64,000 bases of DNA. Source: Ichthyophthirius multifiliis. Lineage: Eukaryota > Ciliophora > Oligohymenophorea > Hymenostomatida. The notes beneath the pieces were generated by a model. It was not told the origin of the DNA and did not search any database. It saw nothing but the letters and a program-made list of their open reading frames with translations. The DNA lies in NCBI RefSeq assembly GCF_000220395.1, contig NW_004085912.1, positions 1-64,000 on the forward strand, written 5' to 3'. The first letter of the stretch is position 1, and each line of letters begins with the position of its first letter. Shown piece by piece: positions 13,387 to 25,391 of the stretch. The position numbers and the translations under genes are program-made.

Positions 13387-15293
13387 TTTAATAATAATAG
13401 TAATAATATAAATATAGCTGAATTGAATACATTTAGCGCAATAATAAATTGTACAAAAAAAAATGTTTAAAAATAATAAAAAAGTTAACCAAAAATGCAC
13501 AATCATGATTAAATTAAGTAAAAATATTAAACTTTTTCCAAAAAATCCGGTATATCAGTTAGTGCAGTACCTGATATATAAAAAATCGCATATTTAATAA
13601 AATAAGATTTTTCTGCAAAACGTACAAATAATAAATAATAATCTTTAAATTCCAAAAACTCTACATAGACAATAAACAATATAAATAACAATAAATTTGC
13701 CAATTTAAAATACAATTACATTTAATTAGACTAATAAATAAAAAATAAAAATAAAAACTTTACTATTTAATAACAATAGCCTTTATATTATTTTGGGAAT
13801 ACAAAAAACAACGACTAATATATAAATTTTAGCAAAAACAGATATGTATAAAAAAATGAGAGTTAATAAAACCCTCCTGAAGAAGAAGAAAGCGAACTCT
13901 ATTTATTAGATTAAGAAAATTCAAACCCAAATAAAAATAAGGAAAATTAATTTATATAAATAAGAAATAATAGCGAAAGAGGAAACAATTAAATAAAAAT
14001 CGAATAATAAACTGGTTTTTAATCCGAAAGATAAAAAAATGAAAATAAGATTAATTTTCTATAACTAAAAAACAGGAACGAAATAAGTAATAATTCACAA
14101 ATGAATAGTTTTTATGGTGTTTCGAATAAAAATAACTTAACTAATATATATAAAACTGCTGTTAATAGTTTTAGCCAAAATAGCTATTAATATAAATAAA
14201 ATGATATAAGTGAGAATAAATAGAATATTTTATAATATAATAATTCTTAAAAATAAAAAATAAATAATCATAATAATAATAATAACAATAATTTACTCTC
14301 TACAGCTTTCAAATCAGAAGCCACTTAATTATCCACTTTCAGTTCTGAATCTCATTTAATATGTAACGAAAATATATCAGAAATATTTACAAATAGATAT
14401 GATGAAAACAGTTAATTCAAAAATTATTTAAATAACAAAAACTAAAAATAAATATAAGTAGAAAAGCACAACTCCGTCTTAAAATCAAAATAAAATCCTG
14501 AATAATTAAACCATTCTCAAAAAACATACGAAAAAACCCGAAATAACTCAAATTATATAAGTTAAAAAGAAATCCAATAAATATATAAACTAAATTAAAT
14601 TTAAGAAAAAGATGAAAAACAAGAAGAATAAATAAAAAATATTAAATAAAATCTCCAATAATAAAATAATTAAAATTAATAATATTTAAATTTTAATTTA
14701 ATATCTACTCTCTAGAAAATTCCTTCCTAAGAAAATATACAATAATAATAATTAACATTTTCTAATACACTATAAACCCATAAATCTCATTTAATAAATA
14801 AACTAAGTGCAATATGTAAAGTAGCTACTGAAGGTTAAAAGCACAGTCCTACAAAAACAAGGAACTAATCCAAGTCTTTTTATCTATCTCAACTTGAAAA
14901 TTTCAAACATGAAACTTCTTTAGACTAAATATAAACATTAAAAAGATTCTAAGAATAATAATAATAATACTAAATCGAATTTTACAATTTCGATATAGAT
15001 AATGAAATAACTTTTTTAATGAGATGTATTTTACTTGATTGGATGTTTGAGGTTTGTACTGAATTGTAAATGAAAAGAGAAACACTTTATTTAGCTGCGA
15101 TGTTTGTGGATAGATACTTGAGTATTTAAAAGGTATAAAAAAACTAACTTTAATTAATAGGAGTTACTTCTTTATTTATTTCCTCTAAACTAGAAGAAAT
15201 ATATCCACCAACAATTAAAGATTTCGTAAAAAGCACAGATGATGGTTATACGGATTAATAAATTGTTTAAATGGAATTATAAATGATAAATGT

Positions 15294-15347
<54 letters not shown>

Positions 15348-15999
15348 TTTTTTTAAAAAATAATAGGACTTTAATTATAAATTAAATCCACCAACACTTA
15401 ATACTTGGTTGTCTATGTATTAATATTATTGGGATTTAAATCTTTAATAAAACTAAAAAAAATTAACTTCTGATCTTACTAATATTAGTAATATATTCTA
15501 TAGAAAGCCTAATGAATAAAGTTATAAATATTATAGATAAGTTTCTCAAATTTTAGATACTATTTTATTAGATTCTAGTAATTTAAAATATAGTTAAGAT
15601 ATGATTGTAGCGAGTTTAATATATTTACATGTTGGAAGTTATTATAAATAATAAGCCTTTGGGGAGTATCTTTAATAAATTTATTTATGTGATAGAGAAA
15701 TGAATGATTTTAATTAATATTTTAATTAGTTCTTAATAAAATATTTTGAAAATCATTTACTTGATTTATCTAAAACTATTTCATATGTATAAAATTTCTT
15801 TAATATATAGTATACTTATTAACTTCCTCCTGCAGCAAATAGCAATAATTTATAAGTAATACATTTATATAAAAAAATTAAATTTTTATTAAAATAATAT
15901 TTTATTTTTTATTAGAATAATTATGAAGAATTTCTTTCTTATTAAACTTATTTTCCTAATGGAATTGAATTTATAAAATAAAAATAAAATTTAATTTGA
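12947..15999 (+). CDS. Cyclin, E type, with long Asn/Gln-rich N-terminus
   Basis: Regulatory subunit of a cyclin-dependent kinase. About 650 residues of Asn/Ser/Gln-rich, low-complexity sequence precede a cyclin box: [20 protein letters not shown] (the MRAIL motif as MRCIL), [35 protein letters not shown], then after an intron [18 protein letters not shown]. The LEEIYPP and NPPTLNTWL segments match cyclin E better than A or B. A second cyclin fold follows ([20 protein letters not shown]). Introns are 15292-15366 (mostly (TA)n) and 15856-15915, both in phase, and the end is TGA at 15997. The N-terminal frame and the cyclin frame differ by one base at a four-A run just before an AAT trinucleotide array (13337-13386), so either one base is missing there or the real start is downstream. 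The long tail is probably disordered and could carry phosphorylation or degradation signals, which I cannot place. Confidence 0.85.
13337..13386. repeat. (AAT)n trinucleotide array in the cyclin N-terminus
   Basis: About 16 AAT units coding poly-Asn in the cyclin frame. The one-base frame shift between the N-terminal part and the rest of the cyclin lies at its 5' edge. Confidence 0.8.
15298..15342. repeat. (TA)n microsatellite in cyclin intron 1
   Basis: About 22 TA units between the donor at 15292 and the acceptor at 15366. Confidence 0.85.
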
Positions 16000-17055
16000 A
16001 CAAAAATTTTTAGATATTTCATTATTTTTTTTTTTACAAAAATATATATTTTTTTGTATTATATAATATTTTTTTTAATTTATTTGTTTAAATACATTAA
16101 TAATTATTTATAATTTTTTTTAATTTTTAATTTTAAAAAAATTATTTATATATTTATATTTGTTTTTATATGCTTTTTATTTTTTCTATAATTTTGTTTA
16201 AAAAAAAAAATATTTAAAAAAAAAAAAAAAATTTGATTTTAATGCGTTATTTTTTGGTTTTTTTAGAATGTTTTTAATTTTAAATATATAAGAAATAGAT
16301 ATTAAAAATCGGAATATAAAACATTTTTTTATAAAATATATTCAGATTTACAATCCTAATTAATAATTTATCATTATTATATTTTTTGATAAATTTTTTA
16401 TTTAAATAAAATTACATAAATCATATAAACATTATAAATTAAAAATAAAAAAATGTTATAAAAATTTAAAAGATATATAATTATTGAACATTTATAATTA
16501 TATTATATAAATAAATTTATATTGTGAAAAATTATTTATTTTAATTTAAAAATAATTCCTTCATTCCTTCAAAATAATATTAAAAATATAAAATTAATAT
16601 AAAATTTTAATATTATTATTAATGTATATATAATTTTTAAAAATAGACAAATAGGTATAAATTATATAATTAAAAATTAGAAAAATAAATATATAAATAT
16701 ATAAATATATATAATATATAATTATTATATTTAAAAATATTACAATTAAAATAAAATAATTTTTTAAAACTATTCATATTTTTTTAACATTTTTTTTTCT
16801 TATTAATTAAATTATAATTATTATATATAATAAAAAAAAATATTTATTTTTATATACTAAAATATTTTTAATTTTTTAAGGAAATTCTTATATATTTCTT
16901 TTTTATATATTTAAAAAAAAAGATATATAAAAACATATTAACAAATAAATAAGATTAATATATATTATTATATAAATTAAATAAATACATAAATATTTTA
17001 AATATAATAATTAAATTGAAAAAATTATAAAGATAATAATTATAATAATAATAAT

Positions 17056-17103
<48 letters not shown>

Positions 17104-17266
17104 GAAAATAATAATGATAATAATGATAATAATAATAATAATTATTACAAAAATGCTATTATATCTCATAATATTACATATTCTTTTAAAAAAATAATAA
17201 AATCTTATTATAATAAAGAATATTTTTCAAAATAATTTAAAAAGAAATTCTTAAATAAAAAAAAAT
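16000..17266. other. Convergent intergenic region with TAA/ATA array
   Basis: Lies between the 3' ends of the cyclin (+) and the YjbQ-like gene (-). Composition is almost pure A/T. A trinucleotide array of about 16 TAA units occurs at 17058-17105, with degenerate copies on both sides. No open frame of protein-like composition was found. Confidence 0.6.
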
Positions 17267-17707
17267 TCATATTCCATTTATAGTTAAAACTAAATTTCTT
17301 TAATGTTTTCCATCTCTATGTTCATTTAAATAAATTCCCTACCAAGTTCCTAAATTTAATTTTCCTTTGCTTATTGGAATACTTAAATATACTCCAATAA
17401 GTTAAGATTTTATGTGAGAAGGCATATCATCTTTTCCCTCGCTTGTATGTCTATACAAATCATTGTTTTCAGGTACAATCCTATTTAAAGAATCTTCCAT
17501 ATCCAATCTTACATCTTTATCGCAATTTTCATTTAATGATATTGACGCACTTGTATGTTTTAAAAATATGTTTAGTATTCCTATTTAATATTATTAGATT
17601 TATGGTATTTATTGTAAAATTTCATCAGTAATTAAATGACAACCTCTGGTCTTTGATTTTAATTGAATTTCTTTTTAAAACCATGAAAGTGTTTATTAAT
17701 TTTACAT
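17267..17707 (-). CDS. YjbQ/UPF0047 family protein
   Basis: A complete, intronless frame of 146 residues, the size of bacterial YjbQ. Family motifs are in order: [77 protein letters not shown] and IYLNEHRDG. The histidines of HTSAS, MPSHIK and NEHRD are those conserved in the family and thought to line the active cleft. Bacterial members have been linked to weak thiamine phosphate synthase activity and complement thiE mutants; the physiological role is not settled, so I give no function here. The start at 17707 is the first in-frame Met, preceded by A/T runs and a TGA-free but non-coding stretch. The next minus-strand gene lies 207 bp upstream, separated by a (TA)n tract. Confidence 0.85.
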
Positions 17708-17857
17708 TTTTTTTTATAAAAAAAGAAAAAAATTTTAAAAAATACTAAAATAGAAAAATATTAATATATATTTAATAATATTTATATTTATAAAAGTATT
17801 TCTATATATAAAATAAAGAAATATTATTAATTTATAAAAAGATATTTATATTACAAT

Positions 17858-17861
<4 letters not shown>

Positions 17862-17903
<42 letters not shown>
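17862..17903. repeat. (TA)n microsatellite between two minus-strand genes
   Basis: About 21 TA units in the 207-bp gap between the YjbQ-like and the release-factor-like genes. Confidence 0.85.
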
Positions 17904-17907
<4 letters not shown>

Positions 17908-17914
17908 ATTTTTT

Positions 17915-18325
17915 TCATTAATTTTATTCTTAATTTTTTTTTTAAGAATTTTATTGTTGGCCATTATATTTTATTTCACTCCTTCTTTTTCTGCGATTTT
18001 TCTGTGTTTTTACTTTTTCTATCTTTTACATTCTTTTGCTTTCTTTTCCATTTGTTTATTTATCAAGTGCCTCTTTTATTTTTTTTATACAATATTGTTT
18101 ATTTGTTTCACAATTTCTACTTTCATGTGATTTTACGGTAATTCCGGAAGGCTTATGAGTCAAAACTACACAATTATTTGTTTTATTTACTGCTTATCCA
18201 CCAGGTCCTTATCCTTTAATAAATTTCCATTCTAAATCATATTCATTTATAATTATTTTAGTAGTAAAAAATACTTTAGGAGTTTTAATAAAAAGATTAA
18301 TATTTTTAAAAATATTTAAAATCAT
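17915..18325 (-). CDS. Mitochondrial GGQ-domain release-factor-like protein
   Basis: Class I release-factor catalytic domain without a codon-recognition domain, like MTRFR (C12orf65) and ICT1, which rescue stalled mitochondrial ribosomes by hydrolysing peptidyl-tRNA. The 136-residue frame is intronless. The motif is KGQGPGGQAVNKTNNCVVLT, then HKPSGITVKSHESRNCETNK; the catalytic GGQ is present and its Gln is encoded by TAA (18194-18196). The N-terminus MILNIFKNINLFIKTPKVFF is basic and hydrophobic, as for a mitochondrial presequence. The C-terminus is Lys/Arg/Gln-rich (QKIEKVKTQKNRRKRRSEIK), as in MTRFR/ICT1, where a basic tail enters the empty mRNA channel. The absence of PxT or SPF codon-reading motifs and the small size argue against mtRF1 or mtRF1a. 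Which rescue factor it is, MTRFR or ICT1, cannot be settled by eye; length favours the MTRFR-type. Confidence 0.88.
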
Positions 18326-19273
18326 AATATTTTTTATTTTATAAAAATAATTTATTTAGTTAATTTAATATTTATATATATTATAGGAATATATATTTTT
18401 TTTTTATAAAAATAAACTTATAAATTGATTTTTATAATTATATATAAATTATTTTTACTAAAATTCTTTTTGAAAAATAGACTTTTTTAGAATAAAAAAA
18501 AATTAAAAAAGAGAATATTAATAATATAACTGTTATTTTTAATATATTTTTTTACTTTATGATTAATTAAACATTTATAGTTAATATTAATATAATATTT
18601 AAATTTTATAATAATTATATTAAAATATGATTATATTATATAAATTTTTATTTATATATAAGTTTATCTTTTAAAATTAAAATATATAAATATAATTAAA
18701 ATAAAAATAATAATAATTATCTATGTTAAAATATAATTAATTAATATATCTAATTTATATAAAAAAATAATAATTATTATATTATAATTTTATAATTAAT
18801 TTTTAATAAATTTGTTTATTTTTTTATTTAATATTTATTTTTTATATATCATTAAATTATATTAAATATAAAATTAATTTTTCTTATATTCTAGCTTTAT
18901 TATTATTTTTAAATAGGAAATAACTTAAGTTCGATTTTATATAAACATACAATAAAAGAAATATAAATAGAAGAAAATAATATATAAAATATATTCTTTA
19001 TTTATAATTTCAATATAATATATTAATAAATATTATTTTAAATATTTGAAAATTAATATTTTTCTATAAATATTATATTTTTTTATTTTATAATTTAAAA
19101 ATATAATTACAAAAAAATTAAAATACTTGCTTGAATATGTATTTATATTTAAATAGAAAAAAAAAAAATCTTATATTATAAATAAAAATTCATATATATT
19201 TTTAAAAAGCTTAATTATAAAAAATAATAAATATATATATAATATAAATATATATATGAATTCTCATAATTAA
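18326..19273. other. Divergent intergenic region
   Basis: Separates the release-factor-like gene (-) from the kinase gene (+). It is nearly pure A/T without extended microsatellites or recognisable signals. Promoters for both genes are expected here but cannot be located. Confidence 0.5.
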
Positions 19274-21439
19274 ATGAAAGAAACTATTAAAAATTTTTAA
19301 GATTTATACAATTATAAATACTCATTCTAAAATTAATAAAATTAATAAATAAAAATTTCTTCATTTATATCCTAACCAAAGATACAAAATACAAACAGCT
19401 TATTTTTTTTGAAAAAACTGCAATAAAAAGTATAAAAAAACAATATTTTTGATTTTTTTTTTTTCTGAAAAAAAATAAAAAAATAGTCATCAAAATTATA
19501 AATAAATATATCCAATAAGAAATTAAATTCTTAAAATAATAATTAAAATCAATATTAATAATAATAATAATAATCTTATTAAAATAATTTATTTTAAAAA
19601 CCATTAAATTCTTCAAGTATATTAAAATAAGTTCCTTTTCATAATAGAGGTTTTAGTGATATTTTTATAAACAATAAATAATTTTAGAATAATAATGTTT
19701 GTGAATAGTAACAAAATTAAGATATACAAAGACAATCTTAATTTCTTAATTATTTAAATATTAATAAAAATAATCCCTCTTCAATATATTAATAAATAAA
19801 AGAGACAATCGTTTAACAAAGATAGAAAAAATCTTCCAATTTTTTTTAATAAAATAACACTTAACAATAAGAAAGCTACAAAGTATAAGACTAAATTTAT
19901 GATGTTTTATAAAAAAATTAATATAATTATTAATTTATAATCGGAAGAGGTGGTTTTGGGAAAGTATTTTATATTTAATAAAAAATAAAAAATAAAATAA
20001 ATAAGGTTTGGAAAGTTGAAAACAAAAAACAAAGTAGATTTATGCAATGAAAGAAATGTCAAAATCAAAGTTTATAATAAAAAATAAAAAAATAGCTTTT
20101 TATTTTATTTATTTTTTAAAATAAAATAAAATAGAATTATCACAAAAAGAAGTGTTCATTCAATAATGAATGAAAGATATTTATTAAGTATTTTAAATCA
20201 TCCGTAAAAAAAATAAATAAACAAATATACTAATATTTATTTTAAATAAAAAAATAAAAAATAGATTTCTTGTAAATATAAACTATGCATTTTAAGATAG
20301 AGAAAATTTATATTTATTAATGGATTTAGTAAGTGGAGGAGATCTCAGATATCATATAGGAATATAATATAGATTTACAGAAAAACAAGCTTGTAAAAAT
20401 AAAAACAAAATAAATATTAAAATGTAATATTTTTATTATTTATTTTTTTTTAAAAAAAAGAATTCTTTATAGTTTGTATTGTACTTTCATTAGAATATTT
20501 ACATAATAATAATATAATTCATAGAGACTTAAAGCCTGAAAATTTAGTTTTAGATACTAATGGTTATCTAAAACTTACAGATTTAGGAGTTGCAAGAGTT
20601 TTTAAAGAAGATAACTTTTAAGATACATCTGGTACACCTGGATATATGGCCCCAGAAGTAATGTGTAGATAAAATCACACTTTTGCAGTAGATTATTATG
20701 CTTTAGGAGTAATTTGTTATGAATTAATGTTAGGAAGAGTAATATTTTATTCCGTTTTTTAAAATATATATAAATATTAGAGACCATATTTAGGAAGAAA
20801 TAGAAAGGAAATAAAAGAATAAATTCTATCAAAATAAGTGTAAATTAAAAGACAAGAAATACCTGATGGATGGTCACTTGAAGCTGCAGATTTTATAAAT
20901 AGAGTTTTTTTTTTTTAAAAAAAAATAAACTATATTTTATAAAAAAAAAAAGTTAATATAAAGAAAACCTGCTAATAGATTAGGATTTTTAGGGGCTAAA
21001 GAGATTAAATCTCATCCTTTTTTGGCAAATATAGATTGGAATAAAGTACTTAATTAAGAAATGTTAGCACCATATTTACCTTAAGTACTTTGTTTTTGTT
21101 TTGTTTATTCAAACAAAAAATTATATTAGATTATATTTTATCTTAATATTTTTAATTAGGATATTTAAGATAATTAAGAATATATATAATAAATTTCGGT
21201 TGATGGATTGGAATCTAATGAAGAATTAATTTAATAAAATTCTATACTATTAAGAAAAGATTCAGTATAGAGTAAGTTATTAGTTTTTATTATAATATGC
21301 TTATGTTTATTTTTTTATAATAATAATAAAAATAATAGGTTTATTCGCTCAATATAATTATTCGGTTTTAAATAGAAAAGAAATTTATACAGGAAGTACA
21401 AATAATACTAATAATACGAATTCAGATAGATTTTTATGA
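19274..21439 (+). CDS. AGC-type Ser/Thr protein kinase (STK32/YANK-like)
   Basis: Nearly complete kinase domain after an Asn/Gln/Ser-rich N-terminus of about 180 residues. Subdomains in order: [10 protein letters not shown] glycine loop, YAMKEM (catalytic Lys), [15 protein letters not shown] (helix C Glu), [26 protein letters not shown] catalytic loop, LTDLGVAR (DLG in place of DFG), [30 protein letters not shown], and [20 protein letters not shown]. The GYMAPE, GRRPY and IDWNKV features suit the AGC group, STK32-like. About nine short introns, all GT-AG, keep frame, the first at 19430-19486. One base is missing in the six-A run at 20024-20029: restoring it changes an in-frame TGA into KKTKQIYAMKEM. 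The C-terminal tail is Asn/Ser-rich and ends DRFL. The kinase looks active. Its substrate is unknown. The 3' end is only 99 bp from the convergent neighbour. Confidence 0.85.
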
Positions 21440-21538
21440 AACAAAAGAAATCAAAAAAGCAGAAAATAAATAAATATATATAATAAAAAGAAATTTTTTG
21501 TTTTTAATAAATTAAAAAATAAATTATAATTATTTTTT

Positions 21539-21853
21539 TCACATTTATTAATATTAATTTATGTTTTTTTTAGCATTATCATCTTGTTTAAGAAATGTTT
21601 AACTCTAATTTCTAGTTTCGATTTCACTATAATCTTTTTACGAAAAAAGATAATAATTATATTCTGGAGTAAATTATCTTTATTATTATTATTTCTAAAA
21701 AAGACGAGATTCACTTAAAATATTTTTATTAGTATATTCATTAACCGTTATAGAACAAAAAGAAGATTATGAATCATTTCTTTAAAATATTTTATTATTA
21801 TTATTAATTTTATAATTATAATAAAAATTTTTATCATTATTATTATTATTATA

Positions 21854-21887
<34 letters not shown>

Positions 21888-22743
21888 TTTTTTTTCTTAT
21901 TATCTATATGTTTTATCTTCTTATTAATCATATAAGTTAATAATTTATTATTTCAAAATATTAATTTAATTACATTAATTTTAAATTTCTTCTACTAAAA
22001 TTTATTTTTCATTCCTCAATTTATTATTATTTTATTAATATAGTATTAATTGATTTTATAATTAATCAAATTATAGATTTAGTTATTCATGTTTTGTTAA
22101 AATTATATTATTTTCATATTACAAAGTTTCAATATTTATTTTATATTGTCTACATTTTATCACTTTCTTATTAAATATTTTATTAGCTTTTTTATTATAA
22201 ATGCACATTTAAATCCTATTGAACATTTATTAATTCTTCTATTTTTTATTACAAATGAAAAACATTTTATTGCTCAGATTTTAAATTTTTTTCTAATTCT
22301 TAACTTTTTTTTATTTTTTAAATATATAAAAAAAAAAATTTAAACTTTTAAAGCGTTAATTAATTTATTTATTATTAAATGTTATTTTAATTTAATTAAA
22401 CTTTTTATTATTCTAAATGCTATTATTTTTATAATTCTTCTTATTATTATTTAAGTTTTTAATTATATTCTTGTTCTATTTAGTTTATTTTCTATTAGTA
22501 TTTGAATTCTATTTCCTTTATTTTTTGTTTTTCTTATATTAACTTGTGTTCGTAATGTTTTTTAGTGTCTTATATTTCTATTTAGCATGTCTATTCAATT
22601 GATTTTTTGGCATTTTATAGTTCATTTATTTACATTTATAAATTCTAATGTGATACTCTTGTTTTAGATTTAGAACGATTATAATGTTTGTTTTCATTAA
22701 AAATCTTTTTTTAATAAATTTATATATCATAATTTGTTTTCAT
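21539..22743 (-). CDS. Coiled-coil protein, unrecognised
   Basis: No family assigned. From the ATG at 22743 (MKTNYDIQIYQKKIFNENKH) almost the whole first half is strongly heptadic: QMQINELQNAKKSIEQ, IQEKQKIKEIEFKYQQKINQ and QLTLQNQELEKNLKSEQQ. The last piece is joined across a short intron near 22303-22343. After one frame change near 22110 the coil continues (LQFDQLQNQLILYQQNNNKL, NQCNQINILKQQIINLYDQQ). A TTA/AAT array (21837-21883 on +) encodes poly-Asn and again coincides with a frame change. The C-terminus (TPEYNYYLFSQKDYSEIETR) ends at TGA 21539. Frame changes near low-complexity runs mean that the exact protein is not reliable. A structural role is likely from composition, but no partner can be named. 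Confidence 0.55.
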
Positions 22744-23997
22744 TTTTATATATTTTTCCTTTAATTTTATATTATAATATTATTTTAAGATAATTAATAA
22801 TTATAATATATATATATTTTTTTTAATACATTTTTATTTTGTTTTAATTTTTTTTTTTATAATATTTATTTTATTTTAAGATAAATAATAAATTTTGCTT
22901 TTTGCTTTTTATTTAAATAAAATAAATAATTTAATATAAATATTTATTTAAAATAAAAATATTGCTATATAATATTACACTTATTATTAATATTTTCAAA
23001 AATAAATAAAATATTTATATAATTTATATTTTAGATTAAATAAAAATTAAATAAAAATCAAAAAATATTATTTATTTATATATTTATAAAAGAAAAAAAA
23101 AGCCAATAATTAATTTTATATTATTCTATTATAAAAAAATATTAAATATAATTTAAATAGTTTGTTTATATATAAATAAATATATATAAAAATATTTATA
23201 AATATAAATATTATTCTATTCTATTCTATTCTATTTCATTTTATCTTTATTTTTGAAATAAGAAAAATAAAATATTTTTTATATTTCTTAAATTATATAA
23301 AGATGAATTATATTTCTATATTATAAACTTTATAATAATGAATAAAATACACTTATAAAAATTATATTATATACTTTATTTCATTAATTTATTTTTTTAT
23401 TTCAATTATATTTCAATATTCTCAATTTTTTATTTGCATTATTTTAAAATTTATATCCTGTTTTATATTCATTATATTTAAAATAAAATAATAATATTTT
23501 GGTTTATAGTATTGTATATTTTTACTTATCTTTAAATGTATTTTAATATTAATTTTATATAAAATTTTGCTATAATTTTTTTTAAATATATTATATAATC
23601 TTTACAAAATTAACTTTATTATTTATGATAAAATTATTAATATTATATATTTTTTTTTGTAATTGATTTTCTTTAATTATAAGTTTCATTGGTTTCTTTT
23701 GAATTTTTTATTTTTTGTATATGAAACTATGTTTAATTTTTCTTAATAGTAAAAAAATATTATTTACATTAATATTATATATATAAAAAAAATTATTAAT
23801 AATAAAATTAATATAAAATTTATAAATTAATAATTAATAAATATATATATATAAAAAGACAAAAATATAAATAAAAATTAATTTTTATATTTATATTAAA
23901 TATATATATATATTTTATATATCTATTAATTTTATTTTTTGTAATATATATTAAAAATATAAAATAAAAACAATTTATTTATAAACACATAAAATTT
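22744..23997. other. Intergenic region with TTCTA pentanucleotides
   Basis: Lies between two minus-strand genes. Five consecutive TTCTA units occur at about 23213-23237, followed by imperfect copies. The rest is A/T runs. No open frame of protein-like composition was found. Confidence 0.55.
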
Positions 23998-24733
23998 TCA
24001 TTTTTCAGTTATAAAAAAAGAAGTATTTCCAAAATCTTCTTTTAAAGGATTATAACCACTTTTAGTTTCTGTCCATTATTATCTACTATATAAATTCATA
24101 AACTAATAACTTTTTAATGCCATCCCATTTTTTCCCATTATTTATTTATACATATGTTAAATAAACCTAAAATTTGTCGGAAAGAATATATCAGCTTCAC
24201 CTCTTTTTACTTTTTATTTTCAATAATATTATATATATGTATATATATGTATATATAATACCTAAATATGTATCATAATCCAATTTTTCATGAGATTTCT
24301 CTAATTTTTTAGAGACTATAGGAGCATTTTTTCCTATTTATTCTTTTTAATTTAAACTATCAAAATCTGAAAGAATAATTTTATGATTAGGAATATTTTA
24401 TTTTATATGTTTTAAAGTTTTCAAAAAGAATGTAGGTACAAAAACATTTTCCCTCTTCTGCCTATAATAAATATTAATGATATTTTACAAAAACGAATAA
24501 GAATATTTTTTTTCTTCTATGTGATCAATTTCAGGAAGACTGTTATAATATTCCATAATTTCCTTTATTAAATCATCTTTAATTTCTTATTAAATTTCTT
24601 TTAAATTTTCATTCCCAAACTAATCACTAAATTAAACTAAACTCTCGTATTTTCCTTCATATACTCTATCATGTGGCATATTATCTAAAACTTCTAAAAA
24701 AATAACATAATATTCTTCATTTTTATTAATGAC

Positions 24734-24764
<31 letters not shown>

Positions 24765-25391
24765 AAATTAATTAATAATAATACCTTTATAATTTAAAAA
24801 ATCTTCATTAATTATTTTTATTTATCCTCTTTCTAATAATTTTTAGTGGTCTTATTTTAATTTTAAAGCTGCTTTTTTACACATTTAAGGTGAAATTTCT
24901 ACTATTGTATATTCCATATTTTAATAATGAAAATGTTCATAATTTTTAAAAAAGTTTAAAATTGATTCACATGCACTTGCATGTCCTGCCCCAACTTCAA
25001 TAATACGGATTTTTTTATTTCTTTTTAATAAAAGATTACTTTGGTTTTATATTTTTTATTTTTAAGTTTCTTCTTTTAATTTTGTATCAAAATTCTAATG
25101 TATATAATTCCCTATTGACATTCCATAATAAGGCTTGAAAATCTCACTTGGGGTCAACCAAGCGTTTTTTGGGTATCTTTCGCTTAATATTTTTTAATAA
25201 TCTTCAAACCCTATTAATTCAGTAAAGTTTATTGGCGTTTAAAGTTCTCCTATTTAAATATTGTCCTTACAAAAATAACCAGAAGATGAATTATAGAGTC
25301 TATCATATATAAAATCACGTGTTAAAAGTGGCGATTTTAATGCGTTTTTTGTGGAAAATAAACACTTATAAACTTATTTTTTAAATAACAT
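23998..25391 (-). CDS. SAM-dependent methyltransferase, MidA/NDUFAF7-like (DUF185)
   Basis: The family includes NDUFAF7/MidA, a mitochondrial arginine methyltransferase acting on NDUFS2 during complex I assembly. The protein starts MLFKKQVYKCLFSTKNALKS, a plausible mitochondrial presequence. It then has the family N-terminal signature RDFIYDRLYNSSSGYF, a Rossmann motif I KIRIIEVGAGHASACESIL, motif II YTIVEISPQM and the late motif VIFLEVLDNMPHD. In NDUFAF7 that last segment reads HEFFDALPVH, so the DNMPHD variant suggests a paralogous branch rather than a strict orthologue. Two introns (24733-24784 and 24210-24261, both (TA)-rich) splice in phase. The C-terminal part (KRGEADIFFPTNFRFIQHMY) is conserved-looking. 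No homopolymer correction was needed. Function as methyltransferase is likely; the substrate is inferred only by family. Confidence 0.72.

Noticed and set aside
13324-13506. Minus-strand standard-code ORF rich in isoleucine
   Set aside because: It is the reverse complement of the poly-Asn region of the cyclin gene.
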